NCBI RefSeq assembly: GCF_003289625.1
Contig: NZ_QMBN01000001.1
Location: 310,001-374,000 of the forward strand
Source of the DNA: Microbacterium sp. SMR1
Lineage (GTDB): Bacteria; Actinomycetota; Actinomycetes; Actinomycetales; Microbacteriaceae
Length of the DNA: 64,000 bases
Reading direction: 5' to 3'
The translations under genes and the position numbers were made by a program. Positions 32,048 to 41,484 of this stretch are shown in pieces. Within the stretch, counting starts at the first letter, position 1. Every line of letters starts with the position of its first letter. The notes below the pieces were generated by a model, which ran no database searches, was not told where the DNA came from, and was given only the letters and a program-made list of their open reading frames with translations.

Positions 32048-34122
32048 GCGTTGTTCTCCTCAACGGTTGCGCGGGCGGCCGCGACGACGGCCTCGGTGGT
32101 GATTCCGAACTTCTCGAACAGGGTCTGGTAGTCGGCCGAAGCGCCGAAGTGGTCGATGCCGACCGAGCGTCCGGTGTCGCCGACGATGGAGCGCCACAGC
32201 GGGGTGGCACCGGCCTCGACGGAGACGCGCGCACGGACGGCTGCGGGCAGCACCGACTCGCGGTACGCCTCGTCCTGCTCGGCGAACCATTCGAGCGCGG
32301 GGGCCGAGACGACGCGGGCCTGGATGCCGTCCGCGGCGAGAGCCTCGCGGGCTTCGACAGCCAGCTGCACCTCGGAACCGGTGGCGATGATGATGACGTC
32401 CGGCTGGCCGCCCTCGGCATCGATGAGCACGTACGCGCCCTTCGCCACGCCGTCCGTGGTTGCGAAGCCGTCCTCACCGCGCGGGAACACCGGGATGTTC
32501 TGACGCGTCAGGGCGATGCCCGCGGGGCCGGCCTGGCGGCGCAGCAGCTCGTGCCACGCGGCCGCGGTCTCGTTGGCGTCGGCCGGACGGACGACCGTGA
32601 AGTTGGGGATGAGTCGCAGCGACGAGATCTGCTCGATCGGCTGGTGCGTCGGGCCGTCCTCGCCGAGGGCGATGGAGTCGTGCGTCCACACGTAGATCGA
32701 CGGGATGTTCATCAGGGCGGCCAGGCGCACCGCGGGGCGCATGTAGTCGCTGAAGATGAGGAAGGTGCCGCCGAAGGCGCGCGTCTTGCCGTGCAGGACG
32801 ATGCCGTTGACGATCGCGCCCATCGCGTGCTCGCGGATGCCGAAGTGCAGGACGCGGCCGTACGGGTCGCCCGACCACTCGTGCGTCGACCACTCGGTGG
32901 GGATGAAGCTCTTGCCCGACTTGATCGTCGTCAGGTTCGACTCGGCGAGGTCGGCGGATCCGCCCCAGAGCTCGGGGAGCTGGTCGGCGAGCGCGTTGAT
33001 GACCTGACCGCTCGCGGCGCGGGTCGACACGGCCTTGCCCGCCTCGAACGCGGGGACCGACACGTCGGCCGGCAGCTCGCCGGACTCGAGGCGATCGAGC
33101 AGCGCCTTGCGCTCAGGGTTGGCCTCGGCCCAGGCGTCGAACGACTTCTGCCATTCGGCGCGCTCGGCCGCCGCGCGCTCGGCGAGGGAACGGGTGTGGC
33201 TGATGACGTCGTCGGCGACCTCGAAGCTCTTCTCGGGGTCGAACCCGAGCACCTTCTTCGTGGCGGCGAGCTCGTCGGCACCGAGCGCGGAGCCGTGGAT
33301 CTTGCCGGTGTTCTGCTTGCCGGGAGCCGGCCAGCCGATGATCGTCTTGAGGACGATGAGGGAGGGCTTGTCGGTCTCGCCCTTCGCCGCCTCGATCGCG
33401 GAGTAGAGGGCGGCCACGTCTTCGACGTATTCGCCCGTGCTCTTCCAGTCGACCGTCTGCACGTGCCAGCCGTAGGCCTCGTAACGCGCTGCGACATCCT
33501 CGGTGAAGGCGACGTTCGTGTCGTCCTCGATCGAGATCTGGTTCGCGTCGTAGATCGCGATCAGGTTGCCGAGCTGCTGGTGTCCGGCGAGCGATCCGGC
33601 CTCGGCCGTGATGCCCTCCTGGATGTCGCCGTCGCTCGCGATGACGTAGATGAAGTGGTCGAACGGCGAGGTGCCGGCCGGCGCCTCGGGGTCGAACAGA
33701 CCGCGCTCGTAGCGAGCCGCGTAGGCGAAGCCGACGGAGGTGGCGAGGCCCTGGCCGAGCGGGCCGGTCGTGATCTCGACGCCCTTGGTGTGGCCGTACT
33801 CGGGGTGTCCCGGGGTCAGCGAGCCCCAGGTGCGCAACGCCTTCAGATCATCGAGCTCGAGACCGAAGCCGCCGAGGTAGAGCTGCACGTACTGCGTGAG
33901 GGAAGAGTGACCCGCTGACAGGATGAAGCGGTCGCGCCCGAGCCAGTCGGTGTCCGTGGGGTCGTGCCGCAGCACGCGCTGATACAGGAGGTAGGCGGCG
34001 GGGGCGAGGCTCATGGCCGTACCCGGGTGGCCGTTGCCCACCTTCTCCACCGCATCCGCGGCCAGGACGCGGGCGGTGTCCACCGCGCGCCGATCGATCT
34101 CGTCCCAACGAAGTTCCGACAC
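32044..34122 (-). CDS. tkt: Transketolase
   Basis: 692 aa. Thiamine-diphosphate enzyme moving two-carbon units. Motifs: [17 protein letters not shown] near residue 25, [17 protein letters not shown], the ThDP-binding [19 protein letters not shown], and [21 protein letters not shown] with the pyrimidine-ring Glu region. The GTG at 34122 was chosen because GAAAGG lies 7 nt upstream and [18 protein letters not shown] is the expected N-terminus. First gene of the six-gene operon; a minus-strand TATGCT upstream is a possible -10. Divergent from ctaB. Confidence 0.97.
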   Translation of the reverse strand: MSELRWDEIDRRAVDTARVLAADAVEKVGNGHPGTAMSLAPAAYLLYQRVLRHDPTDTDWLGRDRFILSAGHSSLTQYVQLYLGGFGLELDDLKALRTWGSLTPGHPEYGHTKGVEITTGPLGQGLATSVGFAYAARYERGLFDPEAPAGTSPFDHFIYVIASDGDIQEGITAEAGSLAGHQQLGNLIAIYDANQISIEDDTNVAFTEDVAARYEAYGWHVQTVDWKSTGEYVEDVAALYSAIEAAKGETDKPSLIVLKTIIGWPAPGKQNTGKIHGSALGADELAATKKVLGFDPEKSFEVADDVISHTRSLAERAAAERAEWQKSFDAWAEANPERKALLDRLESGELPADVSVPAFEAGKAVSTRAASGQVINALADQLPELWGGSADLAESNLTTIKSGKSFIPTEWSTHEWSGDPYGRVLHFGIREHAMGAIVNGIVLHGKTRAFGGTFLIFSDYMRPAVRLAALMNIPSIYVWTHDSIALGEDGPTHQPIEQISSLRLIPNFTVVRPADANETAAAWHELLRRQAGPAGIALTRQNIPVFPRGEDGFATTDGVAKGAYVLIDAEGGQPDVIIIATGSEVQLAVEAREALAADGIQARVVSAPALEWFAEQDEAYRESVLPAAVRARVSVEAGATPLWRSIVGDTGRSVGIDHFGASADYQTLFEKFGITTEAVVAAARATVEENNA

Positions 34123-34305
34123 TCGGTCGCCTTTCTCGAGAGGCAGCGCCTGCGCATGCCGCTCCGCAGTCAGGAAGGGAGGGGTTCGGCGCCGGCGCGC
34201 GTATGACCTCAGCATAGCGAGGACGCCAGACGGCCGGGGCGCGCACGTCGTCATGTGACAGTCGTGGTAGGGCGGCCCCGCGGAGGCCCTCCTCGGCGGA
34301 TGCCC

Positions 34306-34311
34306 TAGACT
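34306..34311 (+). promoter_or_regulatory. ctaB promoter -10 box
   Basis: TAGACT, about 21 nt upstream of the first ctaB ATG, predicting a leader of about 15 nt. The 210-bp tkt-ctaB gap also holds the divergent tkt promoter; nothing else was recognised there. Confidence 0.4.
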
Positions 34312-34332
34312 GGACAGGTTCACAGCGGTGAG

Positions 34333-35277
34333 ATGCGGGGAGCGATGGACATCACGACGACTGCCGGTTCGGCCTCCGTCGACACCTCTCGTGGCACGTC
34401 GTTCGGCGCGACCGTCCGCGCGTATGTCGCGCTCACGAAGCCCCGCGTGCTCGAGCTGCTGCTGGTGACGACGGTGCCGGTCATGATCCTCGCGGCCGGC
34501 GGTCTTCCGAATCTCTGGCTCGTGCTCGCGACGGTCGTCGGAGGCGCGATGAGCGCCGGGTCCGCCGCCGCGTTCAACATGTACCTCGACCGCGACATCG
34601 ACGCGCACATGAAGCGCACCGAGAACCGACCCATCGTGACGGGCGAGGTCTCGGCCCGCGGCGCGTTGATCTTCGCGTGGACGCTCGCGGTGGCATCCAC
34701 GGTGTGGCTCGCCGTGACGACGAACTGGGTCGCGGCATCCCTCAGCGTCTTCGCCATCTTCTTCTACGTCGTGATCTACACGATGATCCTGAAGCGCCGC
34801 ACGGAGCAGAACATCGTCTGGGGCGGCATCGCGGGTTGTTTCCCGGTCGTGATCGGATGGTCGGCCGTGACCGGCTCGCTCTCGTGGGCGGCGCTCATCC
34901 TGTTCGTTCTCGTCTTCCTCTGGACGCCGCCGCACTACTGGCCGCTGTCGATGAAGTACAAGAACGACTACGACGAGGTCGACGTGCCCATGCTGGGCGC
35001 AACCCGCAACGGGTCGCAGGTCGGCCTTCAGGTCATCCTCTACGCGTGGGCGACCGTCGCGTGCTCGCTGCTGCTCATCCCGGTGGCGCCGATGGGGCTC
35101 GTGTACACCGTCTCGGCGATCGTCTTCGGCGGGTGGTTCCTCTACGAGTCGCACCGTCTGTACAACCGCGCCGTCCGCGGCGAGCAGGCTCGCCCCATGC
35201 GCGTGTTCCACGCCTCGATCACCTACCTGACGCTGGTCTTCGTGGCCATCGCGGTCGACCCGCTGCTGCCCTTCTGA
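34333..35277 (+). CDS. ctaB: Protoheme IX farnesyltransferase (heme O synthase)
   Basis: 314 aa, UbiA-family prenyltransferase in the cytoplasmic membrane. Attaches farnesyl to heme b to give heme O, the precursor of heme A for cytochrome aa3 oxidase. Eight or nine hydrophobic helices. Two Asp-rich substrate motifs: [19 protein letters not shown] near residue 80 and [13 protein letters not shown] near 215. Start ATG 34333 or 34345 (MDITT); neither ribosome site is decisive. Divergent from tkt, an order seen in many actinobacteria, and functionally linked to ctaA 1.8 kb away. Confidence 0.95.
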   Translation: MRGAMDITTTAGSASVDTSRGTSFGATVRAYVALTKPRVLELLLVTTVPVMILAAGGLPNLWLVLATVVGGAMSAGSAAAFNMYLDRDIDAHMKRTENRPIVTGEVSARGALIFAWTLAVASTVWLAVTTNWVAASLSVFAIFFYVVIYTMILKRRTEQNIVWGGIAGCFPVVIGWSAVTGSLSWAALILFVLVFLWTPPHYWPLSMKYKNDYDEVDVPMLGATRNGSQVGLQVILYAWATVACSLLLIPVAPMGLVYTVSAIVFGGWFLYESHRLYNRAVRGEQARPMRVFHASITYLTLVFVAIAVDPLLPF

Positions 35278-35311
35278 GGTCGCGCCCGCGCGGCTGGGCT
35301 CACTGGGCTCA

Positions 35312-35434
35312 CTTGACAGGTGGGGTCCCTTCGGCGCGTGGGTAGGTGCGCGAGCTGCCATCTGGATCTGCAGGCCCGGGTTCGCTTGACAGGTGCCGCC
35401 CCCCTCAGCGCATGGGTGGGGGCGCGAGCTGCCA
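35312..35434. repeat. Pair of imperfect 50-bp direct repeats
   Basis: Copy 1 (35312-35360) and copy 2 (35385-35434) both start CTTGACAGGTG and end GCGCGAGCTGCCA, with about 80% identity by eye and a 73-bp offset. Copy 2 contains CGCCCCC and GGGGGCG arms that could form a hairpin. Just upstream GGGCTCACT is repeated in tandem (35296-35313). No protein frame is convincing here. Possibly a small repetitive element. Confidence 0.7.
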
Positions 35435-35473
35435 GGTGAACCCGGTCGGGGTCGACCCGAGTGCTGGCGCGTG

Positions 35474-35531
35474 CAGAACGGCCGCCCTCCTCACCCGGGA
35501 AGCCCGAGTGCCGCGGAGGACGGCCGTTCTG
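35474..35531. terminator. Long hairpin between ctaB and the convergent membrane-protein gene
   Basis: CAGAACGGCCGCCCTCC (35474-35490) pairs with GGAGGACGGCCGTTCTG (35515-35531) with one mismatch, and the loop contains a second small stem (ACCCGGG/CCCGAGT, one mismatch). It ends 18 nt before the stop of the minus-strand gene, so it can serve both directions. Confidence 0.8.
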
Positions 35532-35549
35532 AGGGTGTGGCGGCGTGGG

Positions 35550-36026
35550 TCAGCGCTGCTGCGGGTCGTTGGACGGCGACTCCAGGGTCGAGGTCGTGGC
35601 CGGGTCGGGCGCCGTCGTGTCTGCGGCCGAAACCGCGGTCGTCTCGGTCGAGACCGCCGGCTCCGAGGCCGCGCGCTCCGAGACCACGGGCTCCGAGATG
35701 ACATGCTCCGAGGCGGGCACAGCTGCATGCCGATCCTGCTCTCCGGCGGTGCGGCGCGGCTCCCGCGGGAAGACCGAGCTCAGCGCCGCGGTGGCGAGGG
35801 CCAGAGCCAGACCGACGACGCCGGCGCCGAGGAGGATGCCGCCGAACACGCCCCAGATCTGGCCGACGTAGACGTCGACACCCGTGGCGGTGTTGTCGAG
35901 AATGGTCGCCTCCATGTGGCTGAGCTTCTCGACCAGGACGTAGGTGCCACCGCCGATCGCGGCAACCGATCCGGCAACGAGGATCCAGAACGGGATGCTG
36001 CGGACAATGCGGGGGTGAACGCTCAT
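35550..36026 (-). CDS. Two-helix membrane protein with Ser/Glu/Pro-rich tail
   Basis: 158 aa. Helix 1 spans about residues 11-31 (IPFWILVAGSVAAIGGGTYVL), an external loop of about 25 residues follows, and helix 2 is about 54-82 (GVFGGILLGAGVVGLALALA). The cytoplasmic tail is low complexity with a degenerate SEP/SER pattern (HVISEPVVSERAASEPAVS). The ATG at 36026 follows AAGGAGCACC. It lies downstream of ctaA on the same strand with 79 bp between. The overall shape resembles the protein at 1287-1778. No known function; a link to the oxidase or heme A machinery is only positional. Confidence 0.7.
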   Translation of the reverse strand: MSVHPRIVRSIPFWILVAGSVAAIGGGTYVLVEKLSHMEATILDNTATGVDVYVGQIWGVFGGILLGAGVVGLALALATAALSSVFPREPRRTAGEQDRHAAVPASEHVISEPVVSERAASEPAVSTETTAVSAADTTAPDPATTSTLESPSNDPQQR

Positions 36027-36105
36027 GGTGCTCCTTCGTGTCGCGACCGCTGTCGGCGGCCTCGAACACTCTGGGGGATCGACCTCTGCGTGCCCCTTCC
36101 GAAGC

Positions 36106-37074
36106 CTATGAGGCTTCTGTGTGCGCGACCTCTCGTTCGGTCGCGGGCGCCACGCTCGACAGCGGAGCCTTCAGCGACATCACGACGGCGACCATCGCGG
36201 CTACGAGGGCCACGGCGAGCACCATGTGGATGTTCACGAGCGCGATCGGCAGGCCCGTGCGCGCCTGCCACAGGCCGACCGCGATCTGCAGCAGCTCGAT
36301 GCCGAGCAAGAGGCCCGTCCAGCGCTGCAAGCCGGTCGTGCGGGGGAGCCGGATGGCGCCCGACACGAGGACGAGCGTCAGCACGAGGGTGATGTATGCG
36401 GGCCAGCTGTGAACGTGCTGCCAGAAGATCGGGTCGAGGCCGTTGCGGGCGGCGGCGTCGTCACCGGCGTGGGGCCCCGCTCCGGTGAGGAGGATGCCGA
36501 CGACGACCGTCACGGTCACCGCGAGCGTCGTCACGTGCGTGGTGATGGCGTACGCCCGCGGCACGATCCGCGCGCGCGGGCCGGGCGTCGCATAGACGCG
36601 CACGAGGAACGCCGTCGCCAGCGCGACAAGCGCCGCCGAGATGAGGTAGTGGAGCCCGACGATGCTCGGGTGGAGGTGAAGCCAGACCGTAATGCCGCCG
36701 ACGACCGCCTGCACGATGATCCCGAGGCCGACCAGGAAGCTCAGGATGGGCAGCTCGCGTCGCGTCGCGCGAAGGCGGACGACGGAGAGGAAAGCGAGCA
36801 GGGCGACGATGACGAGCACGCCGGTGAGGGTGCGGTTGCCGAACTCGATGAGACCGTGGATGCCCATCTCGGGCGTCGGGGTGAGCGATCCCTCCGTGCA
36901 GTACGGCCACGTCTCGCACCCCATGCCCGATCCGGTGAGCCGGACGAGGCCGCCGGTGCCGACGATGCCGATGTTCGTGATGACGAGAAGCCATCCCATG
37001 ACGCGCGTCCATCGCGTGATGGCGGCGGGCATGATCGTCGCGACGAGTCCGGGGCGGGTTCGGACCAGTGACAT
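36106..37074 (-). CDS. ctaA: Heme A synthase (COX15/CtaA)
   Basis: 322 aa, eight-helix membrane protein. Oxidises the C8 methyl of heme O to formyl, giving heme A. Family blocks: GGLVRLTGSGMGCETWPYC after helix 1, the His-containing HGLIEFGNRTLTG, QAVVGGITVWLHLHPSIVGLHYLIS, HVHSWPAYITLVL and NIHMVLAVALV, which carry the heme-ligand histidines. The cysteine pair found in the first external loop of some CtaA proteins is present (CETWPYC). The ATG at 37074 was chosen because the extension upstream is not membrane-protein-like. Divergent from sufB. Confidence 0.95.
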   Translation of the reverse strand: MSLVRTRPGLVATIMPAAITRWTRVMGWLLVITNIGIVGTGGLVRLTGSGMGCETWPYCTEGSLTPTPEMGIHGLIEFGNRTLTGVLVIVALLAFLSVVRLRATRRELPILSFLVGLGIIVQAVVGGITVWLHLHPSIVGLHYLISAALVALATAFLVRVYATPGPRARIVPRAYAITTHVTTLAVTVTVVVGILLTGAGPHAGDDAAARNGLDPIFWQHVHSWPAYITLVLTLVLVSGAIRLPRTTGLQRWTGLLLGIELLQIAVGLWQARTGLPIALVNIHMVLAVALVAAMVAVVMSLKAPLSSVAPATEREVAHTEAS

Positions 37075-37319
37075 CGGACTCCTCCGGGGGCGCTCGATTC
37101 GCGCCTCGTACGTTCCGGGCAGGCCCGCGGATGGGGGCGTTGCCTGTAGAATCGGGTGTGTTCGGGATGGCGGCGCGTGTGCACGTCGTCCCTCATAGTC
37201 TAGGCGCGGCATCCGCGTCCATCAGGCCCGCGAATCGGCATCCCCGTCCACGTGACTCCCGTCGGAGTCGGGAATGCCGGGACGGATGACACCGTTGCGG
37301 TGCGAAGAGGAGGAAAGTC
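37075..37319. promoter_or_regulatory. Divergent ctaA-sufB regulatory region
   Basis: 245 bp. A plus-strand TAGAAT at 37147-37152 is the best sufB -10, giving a leader of about 160 nt; TAGGCG near 37201 is a second weaker candidate. GAGGAGG at 37309-37315 is a strong ribosome site for sufB. Two CGGCATCC octamers lie at about 37207 and 37236. SufR, the usual repressor gene upstream of sufB in actinobacteria, is absent. I saw no convincing palindromic operator. Confidence 0.4.
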
Positions 37320-38738
37320 ATGTCGGATGTGCTGATCGACCGACCGGAACTCGAAGGCCTGGGGGTGTACGAGTTCGGCTGGCACGACACGGATGCCGCG
37401 GGCGCTGTCGCGCAACGCGGCATCAACGAGGACGTGGTCCGCGGGATCTCGGCCCTCAAGAACGAGCCGGAGTGGATGCTGAAGACGCGTCTGAAGGGCT
37501 ATCAGCTGTTCGGCCGCAAGCCGATGCCCACGTGGGGTGCCGACCTCAGCGACATCGACTTCGACAACATCAAGTACTTCGTGCGCTCGACCGAGAAGCA
37601 GGCGCAGTCGTGGGAGGACCTCCCCGAGGAAATCCGCGAGACGTACGAGAAGCTCGGCATCCCCGAGGCCGAGCGGCAGCGTCTCGTCGCCGGCGTCGCC
37701 GCCCAGTACGAGTCCGAGGTCGTCTACCACCAGATCCGCGAGGACCTCGAGGCGCAGGGCGTCATCTTCATGGACACCGACACGGCCCTGCGGGAGCACC
37801 CGGAGTTCTTCGAGGAGTACTTCGGCACCGTCATCCCCGCAGGCGACAACAAGTTCGCTGCCCTGAACACCGCCGTGTGGTCGGGCGGCTCGTTCGTCTA
37901 CGTCCCCAAGGGCGTCCACGTCGAGATCCCGCTGCAGGCCTACTTCCGGATCAACACCGAGAACATGGGGCAGTTCGAGCGGACGCTGATCATCGCCGAT
38001 GAGGACAGCTACGTCCACTACATCGAGGGATGCACCGCGCCGATCTACAAGAGCGACTCGCTGCATTCGGCGGTCGTGGAGATCATCGTGAAGAAGAACG
38101 CCCGCGTTCGCTACACGACGATCCAGAACTGGTCGAACAACGTGTACAACCTCGTCACCAAGCGCGCCGTCGCCCACGAAGGCGCGACGATGGAGTGGGT
38201 CGACGGCAACATCGGCTCCAAGGTGACGATGAAGTACCCGTCGATCTACCTCATGGGCGAGCACGCGAAGGGCGAGACCCTGTCGGTCGCCTTCGCCGGT
38301 CCCGGTCAGCATCAGGACGCCGGCGCCAAGATGATCCACATGGCGCCCTACACCCAGTCGTCGATCGTCTCGAAGTCGATCGCGCGCGGCGGCGGCCGAG
38401 CCGGCTACCGCGGAGAGGTCCGGGTCGACGCGAACGCGCATCACTCGGCCAACACCGTGCGCTGCGACGCCCTGCTCGTCGACACCATCTCGCGGTCCGA
38501 CACGTACCCCGCGATCGACATCCGCGTCGACGACGTCCAGCTCGGGCACGAGGCCACCGTGTCGAAGGTGTCCGAGGAGCAGCTGTTCTACCTCATGAGC
38601 CGCGGTATGCCCGAGGACGAGGCGATGGCCATGATCGTGCGCGGCTTCATCGAGCCGATCGCGCGCGAGCTCCCGATGGAGTACGCCCTCGAACTCAACA
38701 AGCTCATCGAGATGGGCATGGAAGGCAGCGTCGGCTGA
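37320..38738 (+). CDS. sufB: Fe-S cluster assembly protein SufB
   Basis: 472 aa. Scaffold component of the SufBCD complex that builds Fe-S clusters. Near-universal blocks: [63 protein letters not shown] with the conserved Cys, [18 protein letters not shown] and the C-terminal [23 protein letters not shown]. No intein interrupts it, unlike the mycobacterial sufB. First gene of the suf operon, with a strong ribosome site. Confidence 0.97.
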   Translation: MSDVLIDRPELEGLGVYEFGWHDTDAAGAVAQRGINEDVVRGISALKNEPEWMLKTRLKGYQLFGRKPMPTWGADLSDIDFDNIKYFVRSTEKQAQSWEDLPEEIRETYEKLGIPEAERQRLVAGVAAQYESEVVYHQIREDLEAQGVIFMDTDTALREHPEFFEEYFGTVIPAGDNKFAALNTAVWSGGSFVYVPKGVHVEIPLQAYFRINTENMGQFERTLIIADEDSYVHYIEGCTAPIYKSDSLHSAVVEIIVKKNARVRYTTIQNWSNNVYNLVTKRAVAHEGATMEWVDGNIGSKVTMKYPSIYLMGEHAKGETLSVAFAGPGQHQDAGAKMIHMAPYTQSSIVSKSIARGGGRAGYRGEVRVDANAHHSANTVRCDALLVDTISRSDTYPAIDIRVDDVQLGHEATVSKVSEEQLFYLMSRGMPEDEAMAMIVRGFIEPIARELPMEYALELNKLIEMGMEGSVG

Positions 38739-38739
38739 T

Positions 38740-39924
38740 ATGACCAGCGTCACCCAGGCCCCCGCCACCGGCGAGAAGGGCCACATCGACCCTGCAGCGG
38801 CATTCGTGCCCGTCCAGACGCGTTCCGAGCGGCCGTCGTCGTACGACCCGGCCGATTTCGGCGCCCCGACGGGCCGCGAGGTCAATTGGAAGCACACCCC
38901 CATCGACCGGTTGGCCCCGCTGCTGGTCGACGAGGCCGGCCCGACCGGCGTCGTCTCGGTCGAGGTGAGCGCGCCCGCCGAGGTCGAGCAGGCCCGGCTC
39001 CGCGTCGGCGATGCGCCCCGCGGCGAGGTCTTCCGTCCCGAGGACCTGCCGAGCGCCATCGCGTGGTCGCAAGAGGCCGAGGCGCCGCTGCTGCGGATCC
39101 CCGCAGGCGTCGAGCTGAATGAGCCGGTCGTGGTCAGCCTCCGCGGCAACGGCGGCCTGGCCCACGCGCACGTCGTGATCGAAGCCATGCCGAACGCGCG
39201 GGGCACCGTCATCCTCCGCCACGAGGGGACCGCCGCCCACGCGCAGAACGTCGAGATCATCGCTCGCGACGGCTCGGCCCTCACGGTCGTGTCGCTGCAG
39301 CGCTGGGACGACGACGCTGTCCACGCCGCGGCGCACCAGGCCCGCGTCGACCGCGACGCCTCGCTCACCCACGTCGTGGTGAGCCTCGGCGGCGCGGTGG
39401 TCCGCGTGAACCCGTCGCTCGAACTCGCCGGCTCCGGGGCCGAGGGGCGGATGTACGGTCTGTCGTTCGCCGACTCCGGCCAGCACCTCGAGAGCCAGGT
39501 GTACCTCCACCACAAGGGCCCCCAGACCGTCGGCGACGTCCTGTACAAGGGTGCGCTGCAGGGCGAGAGTGCCCACAGCGTCTGGATCGGCGACGTGCTG
39601 ATCGGCCCCGACGCCGTGGGCACCGACTCCTACGAGGCGAACCGCAACCTCGTCCTCACCGATGGCGCGCGTGCCGACTCGATCCCGAACCTCGAGATCG
39701 AGACCGGCGACATCCAGGGCGCGGGTCACGCGAGCGCGACCGGCCGGTTCGACGACCAGCAGCTGTTCTACCTGCAGGCGCGCGGCATCCCCGAGGCCGA
39801 GGCGCGCCGCCTGGTCGTGCTCGGATTCCTCGCCGAGATCGTCCAGAAGATGGGCGTGGACGAGCTTGCGGACGAGCTGCTGCAGGCGATCGAGGCCGAG
39901 CTCGCAGCCGGAGCCGGCGCGTGA
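38740..39924 (+). CDS. sufD: Fe-S cluster assembly protein SufD
   Basis: 394 aa, paralogue of SufB in the SufBC2D complex. The N-terminal third is poorly conserved; the beta-helix core is recognisable from LLRIPAGVELNEPVVV, and the closing segment FDDQQLFYLQARGIPEAEARRLVVLGFLAEIV mirrors SufB. Starts 1 nt after the sufB stop. Its stop overlaps the GTG of the Rieske gene (GTGA). Confidence 0.95.
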   Translation: MTSVTQAPATGEKGHIDPAAAFVPVQTRSERPSSYDPADFGAPTGREVNWKHTPIDRLAPLLVDEAGPTGVVSVEVSAPAEVEQARLRVGDAPRGEVFRPEDLPSAIAWSQEAEAPLLRIPAGVELNEPVVVSLRGNGGLAHAHVVIEAMPNARGTVILRHEGTAAHAQNVEIIARDGSALTVVSLQRWDDDAVHAAAHQARVDRDASLTHVVVSLGGAVVRVNPSLELAGSGAEGRMYGLSFADSGQHLESQVYLHHKGPQTVGDVLYKGALQGESAHSVWIGDVLIGPDAVGTDSYEANRNLVLTDGARADSIPNLEIETGDIQGAGHASATGRFDDQQLFYLQARGIPEAEARRLVVLGFLAEIVQKMGVDELADELLQAIEAELAAGAGA

Positions 39925-40250
39925 CCGCGCAGAAGGTCCTGAAGCTCAGCGAGCTGGAGCAGGACACGGCGGTGCGCGTCGTCATCGACAAGGTCCCCAT
40001 GGCCGTCGTCCTCGACGCCAACGGCGAGGTGCACGCGATCGGCGACACCTGCACCCACGGCGACATCTCGCTCGCCGAGGGCTTCGTGGAGGGCGACACG
40101 CTGGAGTGCTGGGCGCACGGCTCGGCATTCTCGCTGCGCACCGGCCAGCCCCTGAATCTTCCGGCCTACGAGCCGGTCCCCGTTTACGAGGTCACGATCG
40201 ACGGGGATGACATCCTCATCGACCCCGCCGTGACCCGCGATGTGAAGTGA
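39921..40250 (+). CDS. Rieske [2Fe-2S] ferredoxin in the suf operon
   Basis: 109 aa. A small Rieske-type ferredoxin with both cluster-binding motifs: CTHGDISL (Cys and His) and CWAHGSAF (Cys and His) about 20 residues apart. No membrane anchor, so soluble. Such proteins are a regular actinobacterial addition to suf operons, usually between sufD and sufC as here, and may supply electrons for cluster assembly; this role is inferred. GTG start with GTGA overlap to sufD. Confidence 0.93.
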   Translation: MTAQKVLKLSELEQDTAVRVVIDKVPMAVVLDANGEVHAIGDTCTHGDISLAEGFVEGDTLECWAHGSAFSLRTGQPLNLPAYEPVPVYEVTIDGDDILIDPAVTRDVK

Positions 40251-40265
40251 AGTAAGGAACCCGAC

Positions 40266-41036
40266 ATGTCTGTTCTCGAGATCCGCGACCTGCACGTGAC
40301 GGTCGAGACCGAGGCGGGGGCCACCCCGATCCTCAACGGTGTCACCCTCACGGTGCGCACGGGCGAGACCCACGCGATCATGGGGCCCAACGGCTCCGGA
40401 AAGTCGACGCTCGCCTACGCGATCGCCGGACATCCCAAGTACACCGTGACCGGCGGCTCGATCTCGCTCGACGGCGAGGATGTCCTCGAGATGTCCGTCG
40501 ACGAGCGCGCTCGCGCGGGCCTCTTCCTCGCGATGCAGTACCCGGTCGAGGTGCCCGGCATCACGGTCACCAACTTCCTCCGCACGGCCAAGACGGCCGT
40601 CGCGGGCGAGGCTCCGGCGATCCGCTCGTGGACCAAGGATGTCAAGCAGGCGATGGCCAACCTGCGCATGGACCCGAAGTTCGCGCAGCGCAACGTCAAC
40701 GAAGGGTTCTCGGGCGGCGAGAAGAAGCGCCACGAGATCCTCCAGCTCGAGCTGCTCAAGCCGAAGATCGCGGTGCTCGATGAGACCGACTCCGGCCTCG
40801 ACGTCGACGCGCTCAAGATCGTCTCGGAAGGTGTGAACCGCGCGAAGGCCGACACCGACCTGGGCGTGCTGCTGATCACGCACTACACCCGCATCCTGCG
40901 CTACATCCAGCCGCAGTTCGTCCACGTCATGGTCAAGGGACGGATCGTCGAGGAGGGCGGCCCCGAGCTCGCCGACCGACTCGAGGAAGAGGGCTACGAC
41001 CGCTTCCTCGACGCCGACACCCCCGTCGACGCGTAA
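40266..41036 (+). CDS. sufC: Fe-S cluster assembly ATPase SufC
   Basis: 256 aa, ABC-type ATPase of SufBC2D. Walker A GPNGSGKSTLAYAIAGHP, ABC signature region NEGFSGGEKKRHEILQLELL, Walker B KIAVLDETDSGLDVDALKIV and H-loop ITHYTRILRY. SufC proteins typically have this ETDSGLD form. Preceded by AGTAAGGAAC, a good ribosome site. The TAA stop is inside the -10 box of the next gene. Confidence 0.97.
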   Translation: MSVLEIRDLHVTVETEAGATPILNGVTLTVRTGETHAIMGPNGSGKSTLAYAIAGHPKYTVTGGSISLDGEDVLEMSVDERARAGLFLAMQYPVEVPGITVTNFLRTAKTAVAGEAPAIRSWTKDVKQAMANLRMDPKFAQRNVNEGFSGGEKKRHEILQLELLKPKIAVLDETDSGLDVDALKIVSEGVNRAKADTDLGVLLITHYTRILRYIQPQFVHVMVKGRIVEEGGPELADRLEEEGYDRFLDADTPVDA

Positions 41037-41039
41037 GAT
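41034..41039 (+). promoter_or_regulatory. Leaderless -10 box for sufT inside the sufC stop
   Basis: TAAGAT, 6 nt before the ATG at 41046. Its first three bases are the sufC stop codon, so sufT may have its own promoter besides operon read-through. Confidence 0.45.
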
Positions 41040-41045
41040 CGTTAC

Positions 41046-41375
41046 ATGACCGCAACACTCGCGCCCGAGAAGTACGACGAGGTCACCGAGGCTCTCAAGG
41101 ACGTCATGGATCCCGAGCTGGGGATCAATGTCGTCGACCTGGGCCTCATCTACGACCTCGCGTGGGACGACGAGAACGACGCTCTCATCATCCACATGAC
41201 GCTGACCTCGGCGGGCTGCCCGCTGACGGACGTGCTGGAGGAGCAGACGGCTCAGGCTCTCGACAACGTCGTGGACCGTTTCCGCATCAACTGGGTGTGG
41301 ATGCCGCCGTGGGGCCCCGAGCGCATCACGGACGATGGCCGCGACATGATGCGCGCCCTCGGTTTCGCGATCTGA
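41046..41375 (+). CDS. sufT: SufT / MIP18-family metal-sulfur cluster assembly factor (DUF59)
   Basis: 109 aa. Helps mature Fe-S proteins. The family block DPELGINVVDLGLIYDLAWD is followed by HMTLTSAGCPLTDVLEEQ with the conserved reactive Cys, and the end WMPPWGPERITDDGRDMMRALGF. It is the standard last gene of actinobacterial suf operons. Between sufC and this gene one normally finds sufS and sufU; both are missing here. A terminator follows. Confidence 0.93.
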   Translation: MTATLAPEKYDEVTEALKDVMDPELGINVVDLGLIYDLAWDDENDALIIHMTLTSAGCPLTDVLEEQTAQALDNVVDRFRINWVWMPPWGPERITDDGRDMMRALGFAI

Positions 41376-41389
41376 CGACTTCCGCAGAC

Positions 41390-41429
41390 AAGCCCCCGTG
41401 GCCGCCGGACGGCGGAGACGGGGGCTTTC
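41390..41429 (+). terminator. suf operon terminator
   Basis: Outer stem AAGCCCCCGT (41390-41399) with ACGGGGGCTT (41418-41427), inner stem CCGCC-GGAC-GGCGG, followed by TTCG. Strong hairpin with a short U run. Confidence 0.9.
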
Positions 41430-41472
41430 GTCATGCGGCGACACCTGCCGGCGGTGCGCCCGGACCCGCGAC

Positions 41473-41478
41473 TAGGCT
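41473..41478 (+). promoter_or_regulatory. Leaderless -10 box of the C-S lyase gene
   Basis: TAGGCT, 6 nt before the ATG at 41485. Confidence 0.55.
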
Positions 41479-41484
41479 CGCCGA

